Part shown: positions 42,101 through 50,812 of the stretch, in pieces
Position numbering within the stretch: position 1 is the stretch's first letter
How the letters are laid out: each line of letters begins with the position of its first letter
Origin: Lachnospiraceae bacterium
GTDB lineage: Bacteria > Bacillota > Clostridia > Lachnospirales > Lachnospiraceae
DNA length: 64,000 nt
Reading direction: 5' to 3'
Assembly (NCBI GenBank): GCA_017446045.1
Contig: JAFSRP010000012.1
Coordinates: 19,352-83,351, forward strand
Made by a program: the position numbers and the translations under genes
The notes under the pieces: generated by a model
The model's database searches: none
What the model saw: only the letters and a program-made list of their open reading frames with translations
What the model was told of the DNA's origin: nothing

Positions 42101-43777
42101 ATGATGAAGCTGCTTCATTTGTCAAAGATATCACTGTCAGTCCTGACAGCATTGTCCCTGTCGGCAGGAATCGTCACGCCGGCTCATGCATCACCTGCAT
42201 TCCTGCCGGATGTCACAGAGGATATGTGTGATCCGGCATACTGGGCGGAGCGTTCCGCCCCGGCTGATCCCTGGAAAAGTGAGGACGGGTCAGGAGATCC
42301 TTCGGAGGCAGTTGCTGATCTCGCTTCACTGCAGGCGCTGAATCAGCTATTTATTGAGACGGAAGGCCTGAATATGCAGGACCTTACGAAAGCAGAGGAG
42401 GTGTTTGACGGCACGGATCTTTGCCGGCGGCTTTGGAAAACCGGCATGTCCGAGATCTCCGCTTACCTGAGCGGCGGGTATTTTGAGCGCAGCGGTGAGA
42501 CAGTTACAGGGCCGTTCCTGGTCGAATCATTGATGAATATGGAAGATCCGGGGGCATCTCCGGAACAGGAACTTCGTTACGGTATTTGCGTCAATCGAAG
42601 CAATATACGGGCGTTTCCTTCGGATGAGATCGTAACAGATGCGATAGGGGATAATGATTTCGATTATTTCCAGCTTTCTTCTCTGCGCGTTAATGAGCCG
42701 GTACTGGTCCGGCTGACCTCTGCGGATGGGCGTTATTACTATGTGGATTCGTCTGCGTTAAGCGGCTGGGTCCTGGCTGAGGATATCGCGGTATGTGCGG
42801 ATAAGGAAGAGTGGCGGTCCGCGTGGGATATTCCGGAAGACCGGATCCTGGTCGTCACCGGCGGGAAGTTTTTTTTGGAAAAGTCAAACACTTCACCCCG
42901 GCTTTCCGGACGCATGCTCACCATGGGCACTGTTTTGGAAATGGCGGATCCGGAGGAGGCCGGTGAGCTTGTGAGCAACCGCTCGTCCTACCATAATTAC
43001 ATCGTCTGGCTTCCGGTCAGACAGGAGGACGGTTCCTATGCAAAGGAGGCGGCCCTGATCTCGGAGCATCACCCCGTCCATGAGGGCTATCTGCCGCTGA
43101 CGACAGAGAACATACTGGAGACAGCATTCTCGATGCTGGGCGATGCTTACGGCTGGGGAGGCATGCTGGATTCCAACGACTGCTCCGGATATTTAAGAGA
43201 TATCTACCGCTGCTTCGGTCTGGAGCTGCCGCGCAATACGACCTGGCAGTCCGCTATGCCGGTTGCAAAATATGATGTCCAGGAGATGGAGACCGCTGAG
43301 AAACAGGCGATCCTGGACCGGATGCCTGCCGGGACGCTGCTGTATTTCAAAGGGCACGGTATGATGTACCTCGGGCATGAAGGGGATCGGTACTATGTGA
43401 TCAGTTCTTTCAGCTCCATGCTGGATCCGGACGGAGTGACAAGACGCAGGGTCCGCAGTGTCTCCGTCAACACCCTGGATACGCTGCGTGCCAATGGCAA
43501 TACCTGGCTGGAAGATATCCATACGATCCTGATCCCGTATCTTGATGGTTCCCGGATGGCGCAGGAAAAAGGCGAAGCGGAAGATGATCCGGAGCTTTCC
43601 GGGAAAGACGGGGAGATACAGGACCCCGGCGAGGGCAGGGAACAGTATAAAAAGCCGGCATCAGAGGTCTGGAATAATACAGAGAAAAAACAAATGCGTC
43701 CGAATGCTCCGGCTGAAGCTGAAAAGCCGCATGCAGCGGATGAAGTAACGGATTCACCATGGCGAAAAGCCTCATGA
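42101..43777 (+). CDS. Secreted SH3/NlpC-P60 cell-wall hydrolase
   Basis: This 558-residue protein has a signal peptide (cleavage near AHA-SPAF). SH3-like segments lie in the middle (about 175-330: RYGICVNRSNIRAFPSDEIV, PRLSGRMLTMGTVLEMAD). An NlpC/P60 peptidase domain follows at about 345-480 with catalytic Cys361 (SNDCSGYL) and His419 (GHGMMYLG), preceded by DAYGWGG. The arrangement fits a gamma-D-Glu-diamino acid endopeptidase acting on peptidoglycan stems. The last 80 residues are charged and Pro/Glu/Lys-rich, probably disordered. The ribosome site is AAGGAGGACTTCC. Confidence 0.9.
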   Translation: MMKLLHLSKISLSVLTALSLSAGIVTPAHASPAFLPDVTEDMCDPAYWAERSAPADPWKSEDGSGDPSEAVADLASLQALNQLFIETEGLNMQDLTKAEEVFDGTDLCRRLWKTGMSEISAYLSGGYFERSGETVTGPFLVESLMNMEDPGASPEQELRYGICVNRSNIRAFPSDEIVTDAIGDNDFDYFQLSSLRVNEPVLVRLTSADGRYYYVDSSALSGWVLAEDIAVCADKEEWRSAWDIPEDRILVVTGGKFFLEKSNTSPRLSGRMLTMGTVLEMADPEEAGELVSNRSSYHNYIVWLPVRQEDGSYAKEAALISEHHPVHEGYLPLTTENILETAFSMLGDAYGWGGMLDSNDCSGYLRDIYRCFGLELPRNTTWQSAMPVAKYDVQEMETAEKQAILDRMPAGTLLYFKGHGMMYLGHEGDRYYVISSFSSMLDPDGVTRRRVRSVSVNTLDTLRANGNTWLEDIHTILIPYLDGSRMAQEKGEAEDDPELSGKDGEIQDPGEGREQYKKPASEVWNNTEKKQMRPNAPAEAEKPHAADEVTDSPWRKAS

Positions 43778-43810
43778 TCCGGAAATCATCATTTTAATAA
43801 TTTGCATATA

Positions 43811-43854
43811 AAAAACTGCTGTAATGGCTCAGGGAGCCTTGCAGCAGTTTTTTT
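43811..43854 (+). terminator. Terminator of the NlpC/P60 gene
   Basis: AAAAACTGCTG pairs with CAGCAGTTTTT, with an inner GGCTC/GAGCC stem, followed by TT. It lies 34 bases after the stop. Confidence 0.8.
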
Positions 43855-43952
43855 CAGGTCTTCTGTACAGATCTGGGCAGTATTTTTTTGAAATAAGGGA
43901 TTCATGAAATCAGAACCATGACATAATATAATATATTATAATAAGATAGAAA

Positions 43953-43984
43953 AAGTTGTTAACAACTTACTGATTTCTTACATT
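43953..43984 (+). promoter_or_regulatory. TRAP-operon promoter with palindromic operator over its -35
   Basis: AAGTTGTTAACAACTT (43953-43968) is a perfect 16-bp palindrome. TTGTTA within it forms the -35 of TTGTTA, 17 bases, TACATT (43956-43984). The palindrome contains the TTGT-ACAA type core used by FadR/FCD GntR regulators, and one such regulator is encoded at the end of the TRAP genes (48421). A repressor bound here would block RNA polymerase. Confidence 0.5.
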
Positions 43985-44049
43985 AATTACGATATTCTTA
44001 AGGGGTAACCGGACTATACAACGTCTGATTTAAAACAAGGAGGAAAAGA

Positions 44050-45144
44050 ATGAAAAAAGTATTGTCAATTGCTATTGCTGCTGTCATGGTGCTTTCTCTG
44101 GCAGCCTGCGGCGGCGGCTCTACTTCCGCTCCGGCTACCACTGCAGCTCCGGCAGCCACTGAGGCAGCTACCACGGCGGCTCCCGCTGCGACAGAAGCGG
44201 CTCCGGCTGAGACCGAAGCAGCTGCTCCTGCAGGTGAAGAGATCGTTATGAAGCTGGCGAACCCGAACCCGGTCGGCGATGTCAAGGACCTCGCTTCCAT
44301 CCGTTTCTCAGAGCTGGCAAGCGAATACACCAATGGGCGTGTCAAGATCGAAGTTTACTCCGGCGGCACCCTGGGCGATGCAAGAGAGACCCTGGAAGGT
44401 CTGAGCCTCGGCACCAACGAGATCGTCTGCGAGTCCATCGGTACGATGTCACCGTTCACCAACCTGGCGAACTTTGACGCAGTCCCCTATATGTACAGAG
44501 ACTTTGACCACTATAAGGCAGCGTTCTTGGACGGCGAGCTCGGTGAGGAAGTCAAGGAAGCAGTCGGTGAAGACGGCGGATTCAAGATCCTCGGCGGTAT
44601 GTACAGAGGCGCGCGTGTCTGCACCACCAAGAAGAAGTTCACCACTCCGGAAGAACTGAAAGCAAGCGGCCTGAAGATCCGTGTTCCCAGCCAGCAGATC
44701 TATATCGACACCTGGCAGGTCATGGGTGCGAACCCGACCCCGCTGGCACTGAACGAGACCTTCACTGCCCTGCAGCAGAATACAGTTGAGGCACAGGAGA
44801 ATGCGACCATCGAGTCCTACGGTTTCGGCTTCTATGATGTCTGCCCGTACCTGGTAAAGACCAATCACGTTTATTCCACCGACGTATTCATCTTTGACAG
44901 AAATTACTTCAACAACCTGGATGCCGACATCCAGGAAGCTCTGATCAAGGCGGCGAAGGAAGCTTCCGACTACAGAAGCGAAATGTCCCTGAACATGGAA
45001 GGCGAATTCGAAGAGAAGTTCAAGGAGAAAGGCGTAGAGATCGTAGAGATCGATACCGCTCCGTTCATTGCACTGTTCGAAGGCTTCCTTGACGAGTATT
45101 ATCCTGAGTTTGCTGACTGGGCAGCAAAAGTCGCAGAGTATTGA
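44050..45144 (+). CDS. dctP: TRAP transporter substrate-binding lipoprotein DctP
   Basis: This 364-residue lipoprotein has signal MKKVLSIAIAAVMVLSLAACGGGS (lipidated Cys20), an Ala/Thr/Glu-rich linker (about 25-60), and then a DctP domain. Seen are PVGDVKDLASIRFSELASEYTNGRVKIEVYSGGTLGDARE, LKASGLKIRVPSQQIYIDTWQVMGANPTPL (the conserved substrate-carboxylate Arg region) and NTVEAQENA. TRAP systems import carboxylates, often C4-dicarboxylates or 2-hydroxy/2-keto acids, with Na+. It is the first gene of the dctPQM operon, with an AAGGAGGAAAAGA site. Confidence 0.94.
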   Translation: MKKVLSIAIAAVMVLSLAACGGGSTSAPATTAAPAATEAATTAAPAATEAAPAETEAAAPAGEEIVMKLANPNPVGDVKDLASIRFSELASEYTNGRVKIEVYSGGTLGDARETLEGLSLGTNEIVCESIGTMSPFTNLANFDAVPYMYRDFDHYKAAFLDGELGEEVKEAVGEDGGFKILGGMYRGARVCTTKKKFTTPEELKASGLKIRVPSQQIYIDTWQVMGANPTPLALNETFTALQQNTVEAQENATIESYGFGFYDVCPYLVKTNHVYSTDVFIFDRNYFNNLDADIQEALIKAAKEASDYRSEMSLNMEGEFEEKFKEKGVEIVEIDTAPFIALFEGFLDEYYPEFADWAAKVAEY

Positions 45145-45245
45145 TCTGTGATCCAGTAAGAGGAATGATTATTTAAAGGTAAATGTTTCAGAATGGGGAA
45201 TGTTTCGGCATTCCCCATTGCTGTAAAAGTAAGGACGGTGTAAGA

Positions 45246-45740
45246 ATGCTGAAGAGCTATTCCAAATTTCTTGACATTCTCGAGTTTATTATAAGAAAGA
45301 TCATAGGCGTCCTGATGATCCTCATGGTCGCGGTCATGTTTTATCAGGTCGTCCTGCGTTATTGCTTCAATAAGTCCAATATCTGGTCTGAAGAGATCAC
45401 GAGATACATGTTTGTCTATGTCAGCCTTCTGGGATCGTTTGTCGCGATCCGCAAGAACTCCCATCTGAAGGTGGATTTCTTTGTGGGTTTGCTGAAGGGC
45501 AAGGCTTATCGGTACTTTACTCTTCTGACATCCATCGGTGTACTCGGTTTCCTGATCTATCTTACTCCTTTGGCATATAATCTTTCCATGAACACCATGA
45601 AAAGTGAATCCCCGGGACTCAAGCTCCCGATGGGATATGTCTATCTGGCTGTTCCGATCGGATGCGTGCTGATGATCATGGGTATGATCGAGATCATTCT
45701 GCAAAAGATCTTTGAAGAAGGAAAGGAGGAGAAGAAGTAA
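45246..45740 (+). CDS. dctQ: TRAP transporter small membrane subunit DctQ
   Basis: The protein is 164 residues from the ATG at 45246 (GTAAGGACGGTGTAAGA). An in-frame earlier start at 45183 is unlikely. It has four hydrophobic helices, with the family segment SNIWSEEITRYMFVYVSLLGSFVAIRKNSHLKVD between helices 2 and 3. It pairs with DctM. Its stop overlaps the dctM start. Confidence 0.93.
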   Translation: MLKSYSKFLDILEFIIRKIIGVLMILMVAVMFYQVVLRYCFNKSNIWSEEITRYMFVYVSLLGSFVAIRKNSHLKVDFFVGLLKGKAYRYFTLLTSIGVLGFLIYLTPLAYNLSMNTMKSESPGLKLPMGYVYLAVPIGCVLMIMGMIEIILQKIFEEGKEEKK

Positions 45741-47017
45741 TGAATGCGGGCGCATTATTGGTAGTTTTACTGCTTGTGTTTTCCATCATGGGCATACCGA
45801 TCTGTTTTTCCCTCGGTATTGCTACCATTGCTTCTTTGGTATACGGCGGCCTTCCGACCGTTGTTCTGGCACAGAAGACCATGACAGGTATGGATTCGGT
45901 CGCGCTGCTGGCGATTCCCTTCTTCATGCTTGCCGGCAATCTGATGAGCGGGTCCTGTTCCAAAAAGCTGGTCGACGTCGCTGACTGCTTTTTCGGCTGG
46001 CTGTCCGGTTCCCTGGCTGTCGTCTGCGTTTTCGCTTCCGCGATTTTCGCTGCGATCTCCGGTTCCGGTGTGGCGACCGTCTCTGCGATCGGCGGCATCA
46101 TGATCCCCAACATGAAGAAAGAGGGTTATAAGGATGGCTTTACCGCGGCTGTGGCGTCGGTTGCCTCCATTCTCGGACCGATCATCCCGCCGTCGATCTT
46201 CCTGATCGTCTACGGCAATGCCACCGAGACATCTATCGGCGCGCTGTTCATGGGTGCTATGATCCCCGGCTTCGGACTGGCCGTCATTCTGGCGATCTAC
46301 TGTGTTATTTATGCAAAGAAAAACGGACTCAAAGGCAAGCCGCTGAAGCCTGCAAAGCAGGTCGCGAAGGTCACTCTGGACGGTATCTGGGCATTGTTCA
46401 TGCCGGTCCTGGTCTTGGGCGGTATCTTCCTCGGTATCTTTACTGCGACAGAAGCAGCGGCGGTGACCTGCGTTTATACGCTCTTTATCGGTCTGTTTAT
46501 CTACAAGGACTTCAAGGTCAGGGACGTACTTGGTCTCTGTACGGAAGCGGGCATCACTGCCGCGACTATCCTGCTGTTGGTCGGCTTTGCAAAAGCAGCA
46601 AGCTGGGTCGTTGTAGCAGCCAAACTGCCGCAGGCGATCCTGGACGGTTTCCTGGCCATTACCAACAGCAAGATCATCATCCTCCTGCTGATCAACTTCC
46701 TGCTGATCATCGTCGGCATGGTCATGGAAGCCAATGCTGCCATCGTCATGCTGGCACCGATCCTGCTTCCTCTGATCAAGACGCTGGGCATGTCCACAGT
46801 ACACTTCGGCGTCATCATGGCCCTGAACCTTTGTATCGGTCTGGTCACGCCTCCGGTCGGAACCTGTATACTTCTGGGCAATCAGATCGCGAAAACAAAA
46901 CTGGAGGATACACTGAAGGCGGCGATGCCGATGATCCTGATCTCTGTCATCTGGCTTCTGATCGTCACATACGTTCCGGGAACCGTTGAATGGCTTCCGA
47001 ATATGCTTGGTAAGTAA
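45740..47017 (+). CDS. dctM: TRAP transporter large membrane subunit DctM
   Basis: This 425-residue permease has about 12 helices. Family segments are AIPFFMLAGNLMSG, ISGSGVATVSAIGGIMIPNMKKEGY, ILGPIIPPSIFLIVYGNATETSIGALFMGAMIPG and LNLCIGLVTPPVGTCIL. It forms the Na+-driven transport channel with DctQ. It starts within the dctQ stop (TAATGA), preceded by GAAAGGAGGAGAAG. Confidence 0.95.
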   Translation: MNAGALLVVLLLVFSIMGIPICFSLGIATIASLVYGGLPTVVLAQKTMTGMDSVALLAIPFFMLAGNLMSGSCSKKLVDVADCFFGWLSGSLAVVCVFASAIFAAISGSGVATVSAIGGIMIPNMKKEGYKDGFTAAVASVASILGPIIPPSIFLIVYGNATETSIGALFMGAMIPGFGLAVILAIYCVIYAKKNGLKGKPLKPAKQVAKVTLDGIWALFMPVLVLGGIFLGIFTATEAAAVTCVYTLFIGLFIYKDFKVRDVLGLCTEAGITAATILLLVGFAKAASWVVVAAKLPQAILDGFLAITNSKIIILLLINFLLIIVGMVMEANAAIVMLAPILLPLIKTLGMSTVHFGVIMALNLCIGLVTPPVGTCILLGNQIAKTKLEDTLKAAMPMILISVIWLLIVTYVPGTVEWLPNMLGK

Positions 47018-47019
47018 TT

Positions 47020-48366
47020 ATGAAGATCCCAAAAGTCATACTCGCGAAACAGGAATATAAGAACTTTATGCAGGTGGATGATCCCGCGGGCGAGGTTTCC
47101 AGGCTGTTGAAGGAGTTCGGGCTGAAGGAAAGGATCCGGCCCGGCATGCGTATTGCCGTTACCGGCGGCAGCCGCGGCGTCCACGGCATGGTAGAGATCA
47201 TTGCCAGGATCATACAGGAGATCAAAGACTGCGGCGGAGAGCCTTTCCTGTTCCCGTCCATGGGAAGCCATGCGGGTGCCACGGCGGAAGGACAGACCGA
47301 GATGCTCCGTGGACTCGGCTATACCGAGGATGTGATCAAATGTCCGATCCTTGCCACGATGGAAACGGAGATCATCGGGGAGACCGAACTTGGTACCCCT
47401 GTCTTCATTGATAAGAATGCGTTCGCCGCAGACGGGGTGATCGTCGTCAACCGGATCAAGAAGCACACCGAGCACAACAGCATCACAGAGAGCGGTCTGT
47501 TAAAGATGATGACCATCGGTATGGGCAAGCGTGATATGGCAGCGTACGTCCATAACCGCGGCGTCTGGGGACTGACCAACATTATCCCGGCAAACGGAAG
47601 GTTCATGTGCCGTGACCCGAGAGTCAATGTGATCTGCGGCGTGGCGCTGGTCGAGAATCAGCGTGACCGTCTCGGATATCTTGAGGTCGTGAACGGACCG
47701 GATATCCCGGAGCGCGAGATCGAGCTTTTCAGGATCGCCAACAGCATGTATCCGTATCTTCCCTTCAGTACCTGCGATGCGCTGATCATCCGCAGAGGCG
47801 GAAAGAATATCAGCGGTACCGGCATGGATACCAACATGATCGGACGCTACGGCGTATGGGGCCTGAACGAGCCGGAGAAATACTATGCCACAGGGGTGGA
47901 TGATCCGGAGCATTTCAATATCCCCGAGGGAGCGCCCCTGATCGAAAAGATCGCTTTGCTGGATCTCACGGATGTCAGCCATGGCAACGCCATTGGTGTC
48001 GGCCAGGCGGACATCATCACAAAGCGTTATTTTGACAAGATCGATTTCAATGCCACGTATACAAACGGCGTGACGACCACGTTCCTGGATAAGATCAAGA
48101 TCCCGTATGTTGCCCCGACGGACAGGGTGGCGGTGGAAACTGCGCTGAATACGATCAATGGCCTCATGCGTATCGAGGGAAGGAAGGATGAGGAGACCGT
48201 CAAGTTCTGTATTATCGATTCCACGCTGCATGAAGGAAAGTTCCTGGTCTCAAAGGGACTTTATGAAGTGCTGAAGCAGAGGGATGATATAGAGTTTATT
48301 GGCGATTTTCGGGATGTGGTCTTTGATGATAAGGGCGCTCTGATCAGCAATCCGCTCGCGGAGTAG
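47020..48366 (+). CDS. LarA-like nickel-pincer (lactate racemase superfamily) protein
   Basis: This 448-residue protein of the DUF2088/LarA superfamily starts 2 bases after the dctM stop. The four residues known from LarA to hold the nickel-pincer cofactor and act on substrate have counterparts: His84 (GSHAGAT), His149 (RIKKHT), Lys162 (SGLLKMM) and His178 (YVHNRG), with spacings close to LarA. The rest (TGGSRGVHGMVEIIARI, GRYGVWGLNEPEKYYATG) differs from true lactate racemases, so it likely racemises or epimerises another 2-hydroxy acid brought in by the TRAP system. The cofactor genes larB, larC and larE are not in the window. Confidence 0.83.
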   Translation: MKIPKVILAKQEYKNFMQVDDPAGEVSRLLKEFGLKERIRPGMRIAVTGGSRGVHGMVEIIARIIQEIKDCGGEPFLFPSMGSHAGATAEGQTEMLRGLGYTEDVIKCPILATMETEIIGETELGTPVFIDKNAFAADGVIVVNRIKKHTEHNSITESGLLKMMTIGMGKRDMAAYVHNRGVWGLTNIIPANGRFMCRDPRVNVICGVALVENQRDRLGYLEVVNGPDIPEREIELFRIANSMYPYLPFSTCDALIIRRGGKNISGTGMDTNMIGRYGVWGLNEPEKYYATGVDDPEHFNIPEGAPLIEKIALLDLTDVSHGNAIGVGQADIITKRYFDKIDFNATYTNGVTTTFLDKIKIPYVAPTDRVAVETALNTINGLMRIEGRKDEETVKFCIIDSTLHEGKFLVSKGLYEVLKQRDDIEFIGDFRDVVFDDKGALISNPLAE

Positions 48367-48420
48367 ACGCCAGGAAACGGCTTTCACAGAAATTGTTTTT
48401 TGCTTTCAAGAGGGATGTCT

Positions 48421-49143
48421 ATGGACTTTGCGGAGCAAAACAGCCGTTATAAAATAGTCATGGATGCAGTCCGGAAATATGTTCTGGAAAAGGATTTTTC
48501 CGAGGAGATCCGGCTTCCCTCCGAGACCCAGCTGGCGACACGCCTTGGTATTTCCCGCGCACATGTAAGGGAAGTATACCGTGCCCTATGTGTATTCGGA
48601 GTATGTGAGAGCAGGCAGGGGGAAGGAACATTTGTCCGGAGCCGGTCCCACAGGCAGATCTATGATACGCTTTCGGTTTTACTTCTCGGGATCACTTCCG
48701 ATATCATGGAGATCATGGAAGTGCGCAAGACCCTGGAAGCGGGAATCGCGGAAAATGCCGCTATCAACCGCAGCAGCACGGATGTCCGGGAAATGAAACT
48801 TTGCCTGAGAAAAATGAGATCTTCTTCGGATCCCAGAGAGCTTTCCCGTTACGACAATGAATTGCATCAGGTAATCGGGCGGAGCTGTGGTAATGAGATC
48901 CTGGTTCAACTGTCCACCATCGTGGCAGGACTGGTACATAAAGCGATCCTTGAACACTGGAGTTTCATTGTATCCGATCCGGATCATACGGTGCGGGACC
49001 GGACGATGGAGCAGCACGAAGAACTGGTGGGTGCGATCTCGGGAAGGAAGCCGGCCATTGCGAAAGCGGTCGCGCAGGAGCATGTTGAGCTTGTGATCCG
49101 GAGCCTGAACAGATACCAGAATGATTCCAGGCAAGAGAAATAA
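48421..49143 (+). CDS. FadR/FCD-type GntR transcriptional regulator
   Basis: The regulator is 240 residues from the ATG at 48421 (CAAGAGGGATGTCT). An upstream TTG/ATG is less likely. It has an N-terminal winged helix-turn-helix: IRLPSETQLATRLGISRAHVREVYRALCVFGVCESRQGEGTFV (the GntR pattern LPSE..LA..LGVSR..VREAL). The C-terminal helical FCD ligand domain has metal-type residues (DNELHQVIG, HEELVGAISGRKPAIAKAVAQEHVE). It probably represses the TRAP operon by binding the palindrome at 43953, in response to the transported hydroxy acid. That link is inference from position. Confidence 0.88.
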   Translation: MDFAEQNSRYKIVMDAVRKYVLEKDFSEEIRLPSETQLATRLGISRAHVREVYRALCVFGVCESRQGEGTFVRSRSHRQIYDTLSVLLLGITSDIMEIMEVRKTLEAGIAENAAINRSSTDVREMKLCLRKMRSSSDPRELSRYDNELHQVIGRSCGNEILVQLSTIVAGLVHKAILEHWSFIVSDPDHTVRDRTMEQHEELVGAISGRKPAIAKAVAQEHVELVIRSLNRYQNDSRQEK

Positions 49144-49156
49144 AGAGAGATACCCT

Positions 49157-49912
49157 ATGATGCATACAAATGACCAGCAGCTGTTTTATGGTGACAACGG
49201 GATCGGGATCGTCCTGATCCACGGGGTCACCTCCGGCTGCGCCCAGATGGTCCCAATGGGACGGATGCTGCAGGATTACGGATACTCCGTCCACTGCGTC
49301 AATATTGCCGGACACGGCACATATCCCGGAGAACTGCTCCGGACATCCTGGGAGGATGCTGTCGACAAAGCCTGGTACGATTATGACCAGATGAAGGCGA
49401 ATTATGACAAAGTCTACATCGGCGGCCTTTCCATGGGCGGATGCCTTTCCCTGGCACTCGCTGCCCGTCGAAGCGATATCGATGGCGTTATCTCAATTTC
49501 ATCTCCGCTGTATCTTGATCCCGAATGTTTTATTGCCGGCGAGTATCCCGCGGAGCAGACGTATTTCCACCGGGATATGGCCGGAAAGGAAGGAACGGCA
49601 CGCAGGTATCACATTCATTATGAGGATATTCCTATTAAGGTCTTTGGAGAACTGAAGGGACTGATCTCGTACCTGAATACTCCGGGGGTCCTGGAAAAAG
49701 TAGATTGCCCGGTCTTTATCGCGCAGGCGCTTGATGACCAGATTGCACAGCCCGCGAGCGGTAAGAAGATTTTTGACAGGATCTCTGCCGCAGAAAAATA
49801 CCTTTATGAGGTCCCCACAGCCGGTCACAACATGCCGATGAACGAAGGACGCTTCGGCCTGGTGCAAAGCATAGTGGCATGGCTGGACCGGATGGATGGG
49901 ATATTGAGCTGA
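49157..49912 (+). CDS. Alpha/beta hydrolase (carboxylesterase-like)
   Basis: The protein is 251 residues from the ATG at 49157 (ATG ATG pair; AAAGAGAG upstream). It overlaps nothing and lies 13 bp after the regulator. Landmarks are the oxyanion region IVLIHGVTSG, nucleophile elbow GGLSMGG, catalytic Asp in AQALDDQIAQPA and catalytic His in PTAGHNMPM. It resembles the Est30/YvaK carboxylesterase group. Placement suggests release of the hydroxy acid from an ester or lactone before use. Confidence 0.87.
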   Translation: MMHTNDQQLFYGDNGIGIVLIHGVTSGCAQMVPMGRMLQDYGYSVHCVNIAGHGTYPGELLRTSWEDAVDKAWYDYDQMKANYDKVYIGGLSMGGCLSLALAARRSDIDGVISISSPLYLDPECFIAGEYPAEQTYFHRDMAGKEGTARRYHIHYEDIPIKVFGELKGLISYLNTPGVLEKVDCPVFIAQALDDQIAQPASGKKIFDRISAAEKYLYEVPTAGHNMPMNEGRFGLVQSIVAWLDRMDGILS

Positions 49913-50038
49913 GAATAGATCAATGTTTGGTCTTTTTACGTTTATCGTTATATAAGGAGTGCAGGAAAAGCAGTACTCATGTATAATTCAAAGTACACTG
50001 ATCTATTTTGCAGATTCTTTTAAGGCAGGAGGTATATT

Positions 50039-50710
50039 ATGCCGAACAGACAGATTTGTGTGATCGGAACCAGCATGTCCAACATGTCGGATTTCAAGAC
50101 CATGATCAAAGCGCTGGACCCGACGATCCGTGTCAGCTACCTTGCGGATGATTCCCTGATCGAGGATCTTCTGGCAAACGAGGGACCGACACCGAGCACC
50201 ACCAAGCGTCTGTGCAATTATGCGCAGATGGCGGAGGAGATGGGTGCATGCCTGATCATCAACCAGTGTTCTACGGTATCCGAGGTCTCCGACCTGTACG
50301 GAAAGCTGATCAAGATCCCGGTACTGAAGGTGGACCAGGCGATGGCGGAGAAGGCTGTACAGATGGGCAGCAACATTGCTCTTGTGACGACCAATACTAC
50401 AACGGTCGGCCCGTCCTATCGTCTGCTTGAGTCCTGCGCCAAGGCGGCAGGCAAGGACGTGAAGATCACGACGCATATGCTGGCTCATGCGATGGAAGCT
50501 CTGTTTGCCGGGGACGTCCGTAAGCATAATGACGAGCTGAGCGCGCAGATCCATGCCATCGACGGCCAGTACGACGTCATCGTACTGGCACAGGGAAGCA
50601 TGATCGCGATCATGCCGGAGATCCAGGACGTCAAGACCCCGGTGCTCACCAGTATCCCGCTGGGCGTTAAGCGCGCGGTAGATATGGTCCACGAGATCTG
50701 CGGGGAGTAA
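50039..50710 (+). CDS. Asp/Glu racemase superfamily protein with a single catalytic-type Cys
   Basis: This 223-residue protein has the two-lobe Asp/Glu racemase fold. Seen are LIINQCSTVSEVSD with Cys77 at the first catalytic position, NIALVTTNTTTVGPSYRLLE, and VIVLAQGSMIAIMP at the second position, where racemases have Cys and this has Gly-Ser. One-Cys members of the family include arylmalonate decarboxylase and maleate isomerase-like enzymes, so simple amino-acid racemisation is unlikely. A strong AGGCAGGAGGTATATT site precedes the start. It is likely part of the hydroxy-/dicarboxylate island. Confidence 0.83.
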   Translation: MPNRQICVIGTSMSNMSDFKTMIKALDPTIRVSYLADDSLIEDLLANEGPTPSTTKRLCNYAQMAEEMGACLIINQCSTVSEVSDLYGKLIKIPVLKVDQAMAEKAVQMGSNIALVTTNTTTVGPSYRLLESCAKAAGKDVKITTHMLAHAMEALFAGDVRKHNDELSAQIHAIDGQYDVIVLAQGSMIAIMPEIQDVKTPVLTSIPLGVKRAVDMVHEICGE

Positions 50711-50812
50711 ACGTAAATCAGAGGAAGCAGTATATCAGCCGGTCCGAATCATATGGGCCGGCTGAATCTTCCGTTTCCTTTTTCTGTTTTCTCGTAATAA
50801 TAGGTTGATTGT

